A DNA stretch of 64,000 nt. It comes from Panacibacter ginsenosidivorans. Its GTDB lineage: Bacteria > Bacteroidota > Bacteroidia > Chitinophagales > Chitinophagaceae. This document shows, one piece after another, positions 25,609 through 34,403 of the stretch. The DNA lies in contig NZ_CP042435.1 in NCBI RefSeq assembly GCF_007971225.1, positions 4,157,501 through 4,221,500 on the forward strand. The letters run 5' to 3'. Position 1 is the stretch's first letter, and the number at the start of each line of letters is the position of its first letter. The notes beneath the pieces are model-generated. The model did no database searches, was not told the DNA's origin, and saw only the letters and a list, made by a program, of their open reading frames with translations. The translations under genes and the position numbers were made by a program.

Positions 25609-26736
25609 TTAATATTCTTTCTTTATCCAATTCACATTTCTTTCTTTCAGGTAATTGATAACATAATCAAATACTTTTTTATCATCACCAATTAATTCCG
25701 GAGGAAACACACCTTTTTTTGTAATTAAGCCTTCTGCAAAAGCATTTGCAGCAGCGGTGCAGGTATAACCTGTGGTGCGTGACATAGATGAAGTTTTGCT
25801 TGCATTATCAAACCTGTCAAGCATTGAGTATTCTATAGTTTTATCTGCACCACTCATTTTCCCTTTTACAACAACTTTCATTATAGTAAACTCTTCTTCT
25901 TCCTGCCCAAGTTTCCATTCATTTAATAAAATAGCTGAAGTATATTCCAATGGTTTTATTTCCTTGCCCTTATAGTTAATTATCTCTTCAGAAAAGAAAC
26001 CACTTCTTTGCAACGCAACGATCAATTCTGCATGACCGGGGTAACGCAATGTTTTTTCTTTGAGATTTGGAACATGTGGCATCGTGTATAAAATAGAACG
26101 CAAACCATCTGTATTAAAACATTCGAGCGTGCCAACTTCATCAAAATCCATTAGCTCAACTTCAGTCATTGCGGGCTTTACAACGATCTGCCCGTTTTCT
26201 TTTAAACGAGCAGGACGTGTATATTCTTCAATAACATCAATGGGAGAGAAGGGCGCTTTGTATTCAAAAGGTTTCTTTCTTGTCTTTGGTAAACCACCAA
26301 CATAACATTCAAAGCTATTTATATCCATAATTGTGTTGTAGTAACCGATAACCAAATTACTTACGCCAGGTGCAACACCGCAATCTGTAATAGCAGTGAC
26401 ATTTTTTTGTTTTGCTAAAGCATCTAATACCAACGCATCTTCCGGAAAGAAAGAAATATCTACGACATTCTTGCCTGCTTCAATTACAGCCTTCAATGTA
26501 TTGAAACCCATAAAGCCGGGAACTGCAGTTATTATTAAATCGAAATCCTGTAAAAGATTTGAATAGTTGCTATAAGCTTTTAAATCTGTCTTTACGGTTT
26601 TTGTATTGGATGATTTCGATTTCAGGATGTCAAGTGCATGTTCGCTTGCATCAAAAGAAGTTACATCATGCTTTTGTGCGAGATCAATAGCCATGGTACG
26701 TCCAACCATACCACTTCCTAATACTGCTATTTTCAT
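25609..26736 (-). CDS. saccharopine dehydrogenase family protein
   Basis: 375 aa. The N-terminal Rossmann fold begins MKIAVLGSGMVGRTMAIDLA with the NAD(P) glycine motif GSGMVG at 7-12. FDLIITAVPGFMGFNTLKAVIEAGKNVVDISF and AITDCGVAPGVSNLVIGYY are typical of the family, as is the C-terminal sandwich with TVELMDFDEVGTLECFNTDGL-like sequence. Relatives include saccharopine reductase and lysine 6-dehydrogenase; substrate cannot be decided here. No lysine-pathway partner is adjacent. Start ATG 26736 directly opens the Rossmann strand. Confidence 0.9.
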   Translation of the reverse strand: MKIAVLGSGMVGRTMAIDLAQKHDVTSFDASEHALDILKSKSSNTKTVKTDLKAYSNYSNLLQDFDLIITAVPGFMGFNTLKAVIEAGKNVVDISFFPEDALVLDALAKQKNVTAITDCGVAPGVSNLVIGYYNTIMDINSFECYVGGLPKTRKKPFEYKAPFSPIDVIEEYTRPARLKENGQIVVKPAMTEVELMDFDEVGTLECFNTDGLRSILYTMPHVPNLKEKTLRYPGHAELIVALQRSGFFSEEIINYKGKEIKPLEYTSAILLNEWKLGQEEEEFTIMKVVVKGKMSGADKTIEYSMLDRFDNASKTSSMSRTTGYTCTAAANAFAEGLITKKGVFPPELIGDDKKVFDYVINYLKERNVNWIKKEY

Positions 26737-26818
26737 ATGGAATTATTTTAAGAGGCGGCAAAGCTAAGAAAAGAAAGGAACAAGAAACAGGATTGAGAAA
26801 ACAAGAACCACCGATAGT

Positions 26819-27625
26819 TCAAATACTTCTGCTTTCTATCTTTATTTTAAATGTTTTATCGGGGGTTACCGGACTTTGTAAAACAGAAGCTGGAAATTGT
26901 TCTCTTATAAAAATTGCACACATTGTATTGGATACATGATAAAGATTTTTTCGAAATGCAACAGGAATTCCATCGAGTATACCTGCTAAAACTTCTGGTC
27001 TGTACTTTTCAGGATTGTATGCATAGTCATGCCAAACGACAATTGATTTTTCATGGATAAGATGCTCAAATATTTTTTGTGTATCATTTTTTACATATTC
27101 GTTGCGGTGATCTCCATCGATAAAAATTAAATCAAATTTTTTGTGTACACTTTTAAAATCATAAGTCAAAGAATTGCCTGTTATGTGTTTGATATTTTCT
27201 TTGCCTTTTGAAAAGAAGCCATGCAGGTCAGCATATTTTTCACCCAAGCCTAATGATATGATTTCTTCTTTTGAGAGATTCAACGTGTAGCATTCCTTGC
27301 AGTTCTCTGCGACATTAATTGCACTTTCGCCACGCCAGGTACCAATTTCAAAATAACTGCAATCTTTAAATCTTTTGGTCAATGATTTTAATAAAGCAAA
27401 ATCTGTAGGTAGAGAGCTGCCGTCTAAAAAAGCAACACAGTCAAGCGTTTCGGAGAAGTTCGGTGAAATTTCATTAATGTCTACAACAGGCAAACCGTTT
27501 TTTATCTGGTAGCTTTTTTCAATGTATTGCTGCCACACTGCATCATCTGCAAGCACATTATTTAAGAGCCAGGGATTTTTTATTATTGCCGCAATTGCCT
27601 TTAATGTCTTGCTTAATTTTTTCAT
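26819..27625 (-). CDS. class I SAM-dependent methyltransferase
   Basis: 268 aa. After about 95 residues without clear homology comes a Methyltransf_24-type Rossmann fold: CSYFEIGTWRGESAINVAENC (motif I, residues about 96-115), then DLIFIDGDHRNEYVKNDTQKIFEHLIHEKSIVVWHDY (motifs II-III). IDGDH is characteristic of the subgroup that modifies sugars, lipids or secondary metabolites. Neither substrate nor pathway is indicated by the neighbours. No signal peptide or membrane helix. Confidence 0.85.
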   Translation of the reverse strand: MKKLSKTLKAIAAIIKNPWLLNNVLADDAVWQQYIEKSYQIKNGLPVVDINEISPNFSETLDCVAFLDGSSLPTDFALLKSLTKRFKDCSYFEIGTWRGESAINVAENCKECYTLNLSKEEIISLGLGEKYADLHGFFSKGKENIKHITGNSLTYDFKSVHKKFDLIFIDGDHRNEYVKNDTQKIFEHLIHEKSIVVWHDYAYNPEKYRPEVLAGILDGIPVAFRKNLYHVSNTMCAIFIREQFPASVLQSPVTPDKTFKIKIESRSI

Positions 27626-27674
27626 CGGTTGAAATTAAACATTTCAGTTGAGTGAGTTGAGTAATGAACTGAAC

Positions 27675-27735
27675 GTACAAGCGTGCGACGCAACAGGCGA
27701 TGCTACACAGTACAACAGCCGGGCTCAAAAAATAA
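27675..27735. repeat. GYGTC repeat, solo right arm (type A/alpha)
   Basis: GTACAAGCGTGCGACGCAAC at 27675-27694, then AGGCGATGCTACA (alpha). Outer end AGCCGGGCTCAAAAAATAAAA at 27717-27736 is one of the best preserved. It lies between plsX and the methyltransferase gene on the same strand. Confidence 0.88.
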
Positions 27736-27754
27736 AATAAAAAATGAAGTGAGA

Positions 27755-28699
27755 TTATGCAGAAAAACTTTCCTGTATTTTATTACAGAGATCAGTATTG
27801 ATCATTTTTTCTGCGGTAGAAATCATGTTCATGAAAGCTTTATCATTACTGATACCATGACCAATAACAACTGGTCTTGCTACACCAAGCACTGGTGTGC
27901 CGCCGTATTGTTCGTAGTGAAAACGGTTAAAATATTCATCATCGTGCACCTGGCGATTGAGCGCCACATCGTACACAGATTCGGCAAGTTTTAAAATTAC
28001 GTTACCTGTAAAACCATCGCAGACAACAACATCAGCCTTGTCCTGGAAAATATCTCTGCCTTCAATGTTACCAACAAAATTGATCTTGTTGTTTTCTTTC
28101 AGCAACGGGTAAGTTTCTTTACAAAGCTGGTTGCCTTTGCCTTCTTCTTCACCTACATTCAACAAACCAACACGTGGATTATTAATGTTCAAAATATGTT
28201 GTGCATATTGGCTGCCAAGAATTGCGAAATGATTTAAGTGCTCTGGTTTACAATCAACATTCAAACCTACATCAAGCAGCAAACCCGTAGCCCCATTTAG
28301 CTTCGGAACAATCGTTGGAATGGTTGGTCTTAAAACACCTTCAATTGTTTTGATGGTATACATCGTGCCTACAAGCATGGCACCGGTGTTACCGGCACTA
28401 ATGAATGCATCAACTTTGCCTTTTGCAAGCAAACCAAAACCAATGGAGATAGAAGAGTTTGGCTTTTCTTTCAGAGCTTTTGTAGGAGGTTCGTGGTATC
28501 CCACTATTTCAGGTGCATGAATAACTTTTATCTTTTCACTATCGATATTATATTCATGCAAAAGAGGCTGTAATACAGCCTCATCACCTAAACAAAATAT
28601 AGTAGCCGGACGCGAAGAAGCCGACAGATAAATCTGCAAACCTTTAACCGCTTCAAGCGGAGCGAAGTCGCCACCCATCATGTCAAATGCAATATTCAT
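27755..28699 (-). CDS. plsX: phosphate acyltransferase PlsX
   Basis: 314 aa enzyme making acyl-phosphate from acyl-ACP for phospholipid synthesis. ATG 28699 gives MNIAFDMMGGDFAPLEAVKG, the normal N-terminus; a TTG three codons upstream is less likely. Other motifs: GYHEPPTKALKEKPNSSISIGFGLLAKGKVDAFISAGNTGAM, GLLLDVGLNVDCKPEHLNHFAILG, VGLLNVGEEEGKGN, VVCDGFTGNVILK. rpmF is 31 bp upstream and yceD before it, the classic yceD-rpmF-plsX order. Confidence 0.96.
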   Translation of the reverse strand: MNIAFDMMGGDFAPLEAVKGLQIYLSASSRPATIFCLGDEAVLQPLLHEYNIDSEKIKVIHAPEIVGYHEPPTKALKEKPNSSISIGFGLLAKGKVDAFISAGNTGAMLVGTMYTIKTIEGVLRPTIPTIVPKLNGATGLLLDVGLNVDCKPEHLNHFAILGSQYAQHILNINNPRVGLLNVGEEEGKGNQLCKETYPLLKENNKINFVGNIEGRDIFQDKADVVVCDGFTGNVILKLAESVYDVALNRQVHDDEYFNRFHYEQYGGTPVLGVARPVVIGHGISNDKAFMNMISTAEKMINTDLCNKIQESFSA

Positions 28700-28730
28700 G
28701 CAAGGCAAGCTATGGAATATATTTTAAAGA

Positions 28731-28925
28731 TTAAGCTTTCAACGGTGCTTTTTCAGACACCAACTTACCCTTGTAAAATAATTTTCCTTCGCTTACATGT
28801 GCACGGTGGCGTACATGTGTTTCGCCTGTAGCGCTGTCTTTGCTTAATGTTACTTCCTGGGCAACATAATGCGTTCTTCTCTTTGCACTGCGCTGTTGTG
28901 AATGTCTGCGCTTTGGATTTGGCAT
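28731..28925 (-). CDS. rpmF: 50S ribosomal protein L32, zinc-free form
   Basis: 64 aa. It starts MPNPKRRHSQQRSAKRRTHY, the standard L32 N-terminus, and ends with the HVSEGKLFYKGKLV motif, in which zinc-binding forms carry Cys pairs. No Cys is present in the whole protein, so this is the C-minus form that needs no zinc. It sits between yceD and plsX on the same strand with 31 bp to plsX, as in many bacteria. Confidence 0.95.
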   Translation of the reverse strand: MPNPKRRHSQQRSAKRRTHYVAQEVTLSKDSATGETHVRHRAHVSEGKLFYKGKLVSEKAPLKA

Positions 28926-28989
28926 AACTCAGATTTTTATACTTCTAAAAAATTTATATCAGTTTCTTTTGTGAGCAAACTTCATTACT

Positions 28990-29023
28990 ACTATTAAGCT
29001 TCTGTTGTGTCACTCACTTGTAC
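28990..29023. repeat. GYGTC repeat, left arm (type B/beta)
   Basis: Inner block 29005-29023 preceded by TTAAGCTTCTG and followed by GTTC. It lies between rpmF and yceD, inside a conserved operon. Its facing partner at 30958 is also type B; the two share 24 identical complementary bases. Confidence 0.85.
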
Positions 29024-29041
29024 GTTCTTATCTCTATTCAA

Positions 29042-29599
29042 CTATTCTTCTTCCAGGTTCTTAAACTTTTCCAATCCTTTCCAAACACTTGTATTACTCT
29101 TTGTTTCTTTCTCCGCTTCCGTCTGCATCTGTTTCAACTTCTCCAATACCTCTTTATTGCACTGTGGTCCGCCAACTTCATCTTCCGCACACATTTTCTG
29201 CATTGGTATGCTCAGGTTTATGAACTCATAGATCCAGTCGCCAACATAAATATGACTTTCCGTTTTGCTGATATAATAAACGTCGGGATCTTCTTCCTGT
29301 TCATTCATTGTATCAGGTTCATCTACCAGTTTTACAGTAATCCTGAATTCATCCCAAAGCTGCATGGTAAGATCATTGCCACAACGGTCACAGCTGACAT
29401 CTGCACTTCCATCCACGTCAAACTTCAGCATCATGAACGAATTATTTTTTTCCAGTTCCAGCTTTATTTTAGCTGTACAATGGGAAAAATCCTGTTCACC
29501 ATAGTGTTTAAAGAACTTATCATCTACCTGGTAATCAAAGTGATGAATACCGGGTTTTAGTCCCACAAATGCAATTTCGTACGCTCTCCGGTGGTTCAT
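29042..29599 (-). CDS. YceD/DUF177 family protein
   Basis: 185 aa from ATG 29599 (MNHRRAYEIAFVGLKPGIHHFDYQV), which matches the usual start of Bacteroidota members; earlier ATGs in the frame add 36 unsupported residues. The DUF177 core has VDGSADVSCDRCGNDLTMQLWDEFRITVKLVDE and EFINLSIPMQKMC; CxxC at SCDRCGN and a second Cys pair may bind metal. YceD affects 23S rRNA accumulation in other bacteria. Position upstream of rpmF and plsX supports the call, although a repeat arm lies in between. Confidence 0.88.
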   Translation of the reverse strand: MNHRRAYEIAFVGLKPGIHHFDYQVDDKFFKHYGEQDFSHCTAKIKLELEKNNSFMMLKFDVDGSADVSCDRCGNDLTMQLWDEFRITVKLVDEPDTMNEQEEDPDVYYISKTESHIYVGDWIYEFINLSIPMQKMCAEDEVGGPQCNKEVLEKLKQMQTEAEKETKSNTSVWKGLEKFKNLEEE

Positions 29600-29805
29600 A
29601 TCCACTTTTTTTGGGGTGGCAAAGGTAACGGAAAAACTATTTACCTCCAAAGGAATCTGCATCTGCTGAAAAACATTCCCGTTGTTACCTAACACTATAA
29701 TTATCAACGGTGAAAGATATTTAACGACAGGTTTTCATGGCATCTGACTTTGGAAAGCTAAAATTACAGATTTTAGCAGCCGCATTGCTGCATAACAATC
29801 AAAGC

Positions 29806-30987
29806 ATGGATAAAAACAAAGGTAAAAGAGCGTGGCTGAAACTCATTATTCCCCTGGCAATAGCTGTTAGCATGAGCCTCATTTCCGGTTTCCCGGCTTT
29901 AATTGAAAAATATTATACAGGATATGTTTATCCTGTTATCAGCACAACAATGCGTTTTCTTTTTGGGTGGCTGCCATTCAGTATTGGAGACTTGCTTTAC
30001 CTATCTGCTGCAATCTGGCTCATTGTAAGGTTTTATAAAACAGGTAAAGCTGTTTTAAAAAAACGTGTTTCAAAAGAAAGTTTCCTGCGATCGCTTCGCA
30101 GAACAGTGGCTGTAATACTTTGGATCTATATAATTTTTTACAGTTTTTGGGGATTGAATTATAGCAGGCTTGGGATATCCTACCAGCTAAAGCTTGAGCC
30201 AGTTGACTATTCGACTAATGATCTGAAAATATTAACTGCCTCACTCATCACTAAAGTAAATGCTTCCCGACTTGAATTGGGAGATTCAGTAACATATCCT
30301 TCCAATAAAGAAATGTTCTCTATAGCGACATCTGCTTACAACAGAGCCGAACAAAATTTACCTTTTCTGCATTACAAGGTTGCTTCTATAAAAAGTTCCA
30401 TGTGGGGCTGGTTAGGAAATTATACAGGCTTTCTTGGTTATTATAATCCTTTCTCTGCCGAAGCCCAGGTTAATACAACTGTTCCTCGTTTTGTAATTCC
30501 ATTTACAGTTTGTCATGAGATCGGTCATCAATTAGGTTACGGCTCTGAAGATGAAGCAAACTTCTCCGGTTATCTTGCTGCCATGTCTTCAACTGATGAG
30601 CGCTTTCATTACTCTGCTTATTTTGATCTATTCAATTATGCCAATCGTGAATTATTTATAAGAGACTCATTTGCTGCAAGAGCTAATTATAAATTGTTAG
30701 ACACACTGGTTAAAAAAGATATACAGACGTATAAAAAATTTATCATTGATCACAAGAATCCCATAGAGCCTTTGATTGATAAAGTTTACGGCAAGTATTT
30801 AGTAGCCAACAATCAGCCAAACGGTTTAGATACTTATGATGAAGTGGTGGGTTGGTTAATTGCTTATAAAAAAAATATGGAGAATTGTAAGCCCCAACTC
30901 CTAAAGGGAGTGAAAAATAAAGAAGTTGTGTTGATAGTGTTCAATAGTGTTACGAACGTACAAGTGAGTGACACAACCAAAACTTAA
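29806..30987 (+). CDS. DUF3810 membrane protein with HEIGH metalloprotease motif
   Basis: 393 aa from ATG 29806 (MDKNKGKRAWLK); the frame opens 23 codons earlier at 29737. Three N-terminal membrane helices (within about 10-120) precede a soluble domain with VCHEIGHQLGYGSEDEANFSGYLA; H237, E238 and H241 form the HExxH zinc motif and the following EDE can give the third ligand. This implies a membrane metalloprotease of unknown substrate. The last residues (NVQVSDTTKT) are encoded by a GYGTC arm, and a CCTAAAGG repeat lies about 30 codons before the stop, so the native C-terminus has been replaced or extended. Confidence 0.85.
   Translation: MDKNKGKRAWLKLIIPLAIAVSMSLISGFPALIEKYYTGYVYPVISTTMRFLFGWLPFSIGDLLYLSAAIWLIVRFYKTGKAVLKKRVSKESFLRSLRRTVAVILWIYIIFYSFWGLNYSRLGISYQLKLEPVDYSTNDLKILTASLITKVNASRLELGDSVTYPSNKEMFSIATSAYNRAEQNLPFLHYKVASIKSSMWGWLGNYTGFLGYYNPFSAEAQVNTTVPRFVIPFTVCHEIGHQLGYGSEDEANFSGYLAAMSSTDERFHYSAYFDLFNYANRELFIRDSFAARANYKLLDTLVKKDIQTYKKFIIDHKNPIEPLIDKVYGKYLVANNQPNGLDTYDEVVGWLIAYKKNMENCKPQLLKGVKNKEVVLIVFNSVTNVQVSDTTKT
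30890..30912 (+). repeat. CCTAAAGG-family repeat inside the DUF3810 gene
   Basis: AGCCCCAACTCCTAAAGGGA then GTG. Read in frame it encodes KPQLLKGV near the C-terminus of the DUF3810 protein. Confidence 0.7.
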
Positions 30988-31010
30988 TAGTAGCAATGCA
31001 GCTTATAAAC
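30958..31010. repeat. GYGTC repeat, right arm overlapping the DUF3810 stop (type B/beta)
   Basis: GTACAAGTGAGTGACACAAC at 30958-30977, then CAAAACTTAA, which contains the DUF3810 stop codon. Its outer end GCAGCTTATAAACAAG lies just before the dnaG stop. Confidence 0.88.
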
Positions 31011-31015
31011 AAGTA

Positions 31016-32938
31016 TTATTTCAAATACACCGTATGCATTTCGCTCGTAAGTGTTCTTTCAATTTCTTTTAACTGTTTATAAATAACAATAAGCCCTGTA
31101 TATTTTTCTTCATTTTTTTCGTGGCTCAATTCATCTTCCAGTTCGAGGTACATGCGTTTTATTTTACGCAACTTGTAGATATTAAGTGCAGAATTGATAA
31201 CATTGGTTATATCATTATCAAGTTTTACAGAATAGCCTTCCATGCGCCTGCCCCAATCATGCACTTCGTAAGGAAAATGTAAGAGGCCTGCAACAAATGC
31301 ATTCATCTCTGTATCGCTGCTGTATAAAAATGTTTTGGTATCAATATGTCCGTTTGTATGCAGCATATTAAAATAAGCATCTACGATTTTATCCAGTTTA
31401 TCATTTTTTAGATGAAACTCCTGCAACACTTCATAGATAGCATCGGCAACATATTTATCTTCATTCAGCAGTTGATTGCCATATTCTATTAAACGTTTTA
31501 CAATTTCACGTTCCTGGAATTCATCTTCAAGAAAAAGATTTGCTGCATCATCTGCTGCCTGTTCTGTCTGTTGTGATGCAATATATTTTGCTTCGCTGGC
31601 AGGAGATTTCTTCTCGTCTTTGGAAATTTTTTCCCGGATGAATTTATTTACAAGATTTGTAAGCCCACCTTCATCAATTCTTAACAATGTTGCGCTCTGT
31701 CTTATATACTCTTCTTGCTTGCTAAAGTCTTCTGCTTTATTGATCTTACTGATGGTCTCAGCAATATGATTAACGACTTCATTCTTCTTGTTTACATCAT
31801 TGCCAGCATCTTTCAGCATTATATCCAGCTGAAAAAGAATAAAATCTTTTTTATTTTGTGCAACAAAATCTTTGAAACCCTGTGCACCAACCAGTCTTAC
31901 ATAACTATCCGGGTCCTCATTATCCGGTATCAATACAAGATGCACATTCAGGCTTTCTTCAAGCGCCATATCAAGTCCTCGTAATGCAGCTTTAACGCCT
32001 GCAGAATCGCCATCATAAACGATCGTAAGATTGTTGGTATATTTTTTTATTAAACGAAGCTGATCGGTTGTAAGCGAAGTGCCACCACTTGCCACAACAT
32101 TTTCAACACCTGCCTGCGATAATGAAATCACATCAGTGTAACCTTCCACGAGAAGGCATTCGTCATTCTTATCAATGGCTAATCTTGCAAAGTATAAACC
32201 ATACAGAATTTTACTCTTTATATATAATTCATTTTCCGGCGTATTAATATACTTCGGTGCTTTATCTGCTTTGCCAATTACACGTGCACCAAATCCAATG
32301 ATCTTACCGGAATTATTATGCACCGGAAAAATGATCCTGCCACGATAATTATCAATCAGTTCATCATTACGATTTACTACCAAACCCGATCGCTGCAATA
32401 CTTCGGCACTGAATTGATTTTGCATTGCAGCTTTTGCAAATGCATCTCTTGCCTGCGGGTTATAACCTACCTGGAATTTTTGTAAAGTCTCATTTGTAAA
32501 ACCTCTTTCTTCCAAATAGCTTAATGCAATATTTTGCCCTTCTTCTGTATCGAATAATTGTGTTGCGAAAAACTTTTGCGCAAAACTGTTGAGGATGTAT
32601 AAACTTTCTGCAGCCTGTTGTTGTTGTTTTACTTCATCGCTTACCTGGGTTTCTTCAATCTCCACATTATAACGTGCAGCCAGCCAGCGCAATGCTTCCA
32701 CATAACTGAATTTCTCGTGTTCCATTAAAAATGTAATGGTGTTGCCACTTCTTCCACAACCAAAACATTTATAAATTTCTTTTGCGGGAGACACGGTAAA
32801 CGATGGCGTTTTCTCTCCATGAAAAGGGCAAAGCCCAAGATAATTTGCACCACGTTTTTTCAGCTTAATAAATTCCCCGATCACATCAATAATATCAATG
32901 CGGCTGGTAATTTGTTGTATGGTTTGCGGCGAGATCAT
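31016..32938 (-). CDS. dnaG: DNA primase
   Basis: 640 aa replicative primase. The CHC2 zinc finger is intact: C37, H40, C58, C61 (CPFHGEKTPSF ... KCFGCG). The catalytic core follows with AKAAMQNQF-type helices, YRGRIIFPVHNNSGKIIGFGARVI, the toprim signature LLVEGYTDVISLSQAGVENVVASGGTSLT and the DGDSAG motif. The C-terminal helicase-binding region is about 450-640. ATG 32938 gives the normal MISPQTIQQITSRIDIIDVIGE start. Length is normal. Confidence 0.96.
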   Translation of the reverse strand: MISPQTIQQITSRIDIIDVIGEFIKLKKRGANYLGLCPFHGEKTPSFTVSPAKEIYKCFGCGRSGNTITFLMEHEKFSYVEALRWLAARYNVEIEETQVSDEVKQQQQAAESLYILNSFAQKFFATQLFDTEEGQNIALSYLEERGFTNETLQKFQVGYNPQARDAFAKAAMQNQFSAEVLQRSGLVVNRNDELIDNYRGRIIFPVHNNSGKIIGFGARVIGKADKAPKYINTPENELYIKSKILYGLYFARLAIDKNDECLLVEGYTDVISLSQAGVENVVASGGTSLTTDQLRLIKKYTNNLTIVYDGDSAGVKAALRGLDMALEESLNVHLVLIPDNEDPDSYVRLVGAQGFKDFVAQNKKDFILFQLDIMLKDAGNDVNKKNEVVNHIAETISKINKAEDFSKQEEYIRQSATLLRIDEGGLTNLVNKFIREKISKDEKKSPASEAKYIASQQTEQAADDAANLFLEDEFQEREIVKRLIEYGNQLLNEDKYVADAIYEVLQEFHLKNDKLDKIVDAYFNMLHTNGHIDTKTFLYSSDTEMNAFVAGLLHFPYEVHDWGRRMEGYSVKLDNDITNVINSALNIYKLRKIKRMYLELEDELSHEKNEEKYTGLIVIYKQLKEIERTLTSEMHTVYLK

Positions 32939-32970
32939 GTTCAGTAAAAGCGAACTGCGAACTTATGAAT

Positions 32971-33116
32971 AATTTTTTGGGTACAGGCTTTTGTTCTTGT
33001 GGCATCTGTTGTTGTGTCACTCACTTATACTTCCCGTTAAATATTGAGCTCAACGTACAAGAGTGCGACGCAACAAAAGCCTCATAATATTACTGCACCA
33101 TGGCCCATAAAACGCT
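32971..33116. repeat. GYGTC repeat, close pair (left B/alpha, right A/beta)
   Basis: Left inner block 33012-33030 (type B, ending TATAC) after GTGGCATCTGTTG. Right arm 33055-33074, then AAAAGCCTCA (beta). Core only 24 bp. Outer ends TTTTTTGGGTACAGGC and ATGGCCCATAAAAC. The unit sits at the dnaG promoter side and upstream of the lipoprotein gene. Confidence 0.92.
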
Positions 33117-33166
33117 GCTATAAAATAAAAGATAAACCCTACCTTGCCGCCTTTAAAAATAAAATT

Positions 33167-34108
33167 ATGCTCAAAAAATTTTTAACTGTTGCTGCAATTG
33201 CAATGTCAGTAATTATTGCTGGTTGCGGAAGCGGTAGTGAAACAAAAACTGCCGATGGTTATGTACTTAAATTCAATATGGCCAAGGGTACAAAATTCGA
33301 ATACTCCATAACAATGGATATGTCAATGAAGCAAAATGTGATGGGGAAAGATATGGATGTGAAAAATAAAATGCTGATGGGTTATACATTCGAAGTTAAC
33401 GGTGATAGTGCAGGCTGGAAAAAAGTTGCTGCAACTATTTCAAGAGTTGCAATGGATATGAACGCAGCAGGCATGACCGTTCACTTTGATACGAATGAAC
33501 CTGATACTGCAACAATTTCTGAGCAGAATCCTATGGCTATGGTTGGTAAAGTAATGGGCGCTATGAAAGGCGGACAGTTTGGTTTTACTATTAATGAAAA
33601 TGGAGAAGTTGGATCTGTATTTGGCCTGCAGGAAATGATGCAGAATATGGTATCAAAAGCAAACCTGCCAAATGCTGAAACAATGATGCAATCTATCAGT
33701 AAATCTTTTGATGAAGAAAATTTTAAACAAAACATGCAGCAGTCTTTCAACGTGTACCCCGGTAAGCCTGTAAAGACTGGTGAAAGTTGGAACAAAACAA
33801 TGACCATGAAAAACAGTGGTATGGATATGAAGATGGAGAACACATATACGCTGCAATCCGTAACAGGCGATGATGCTTTGGTTAAGGTTGTTTCCAAAAT
33901 TTCATCCGGCGGAGATACTACAGGAACAATGGGTATGAAAATGGATATGAGTGGCACTCTCGATGGCGATATGCATTACAACCTGCCAACAGGGATGCCG
34001 GAAAAGGGTAATATGGATATGAAAATGAACATGAAGATGACGGGCCAGGGAATGGAAGTACCGATGGACATGGATATGAAAATGCTTTTCGAAGGAAAGA
34101 AATTATAA
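33167..34108 (+). CDS. Met-rich lipoprotein (DUF6263-like)
   Basis: 313 aa from ATG 33167, which opens a lipoprotein signal (MLKKFLTVAAIAMSVIIAGC, lipobox IIAGC with Cys 20); an earlier frame start at 33044 lies in the repeat. The mature part is a single beta-rich domain with many Met residues, including MDMSMKQNVMGKDMDVKNKMLMG and MDMKMNMKM. It contains YPGKPVKTGESWNKTMTM, typical of DUF6263-like secreted proteins. Function unknown. Metal binding by the Met clusters is possible but could also be composition only. Confidence 0.8.
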   Translation: MLKKFLTVAAIAMSVIIAGCGSGSETKTADGYVLKFNMAKGTKFEYSITMDMSMKQNVMGKDMDVKNKMLMGYTFEVNGDSAGWKKVAATISRVAMDMNAAGMTVHFDTNEPDTATISEQNPMAMVGKVMGAMKGGQFGFTINENGEVGSVFGLQEMMQNMVSKANLPNAETMMQSISKSFDEENFKQNMQQSFNVYPGKPVKTGESWNKTMTMKNSGMDMKMENTYTLQSVTGDDALVKVVSKISSGGDTTGTMGMKMDMSGTLDGDMHYNLPTGMPEKGNMDMKMNMKMTGQGMEVPMDMDMKMLFEGKKL

Positions 34109-34161
34109 TTGTCCCGGCTGCTGTAAAAGTATTTGGCTTTACTTGCGTCGCACACTTGTAC
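34109..34161. repeat. GYGTC repeat, solo left arm (type A/beta)
   Basis: Outer end ATTGTCCCGGC begins right after the stop at 34108. Beta box ATTTGGCTTTAC, inner block 34143-34161 (TTGCGTCGCACACTTGTAC). No right arm follows before the efflux operon promoter. Confidence 0.88.
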
Positions 34162-34244
34162 TTATGTTCTCTGTGGAGCATGGTGCAATTTTGCGGCGTT
34201 TATTTTTTCTTGTTGAATGAATTGTAATTTTTTTGTCATTTAAA

Positions 34245-34282
34245 CAAACGTTTGATTAATGTAAAGCAAATTCCTATTTTTG
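34245..34282 (+). promoter_or_regulatory. efflux-operon promoter with overlapping palindromic operator
   Basis: CAAACGTTTG (34245-34254) is a perfect 10 bp palindrome whose right half TTTG (34251-34254) is also a -33 box; after a 20 bp spacer comes TATTTTTG (34275-34282), a full -7 match. A palindrome on a promoter of a TolC/RND operon suggests a TetR-type repressor site, but no regulator gene is adjacent. The leader to the ATG at 34404 is about 110 nt. Confidence 0.55.
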
Positions 34283-34403
34283 CGCTCCGTTAGTTGCTGA
34301 CGACTTAAAAGTATTAGCGCCAACATTTTTTGCCTGCCATTGCAGATTAACTTCTGCTTAGTAACTTGTACATTTAAAGTTTGAAAAGTTTATAAGACCG
34401 AGT

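Noticed and set aside
29018-29560. Plus-strand open frame of 180 codons
   Set aside because: It is antisense to the yceD gene, with a composition typical of a shadow frame (rich in Phe, Ile, His).
33044-33166. Upstream extension of the lipoprotein gene frame
   Set aside because: It reads through a GYGTC arm; the ATG at 33167 opens a perfect lipoprotein signal peptide.
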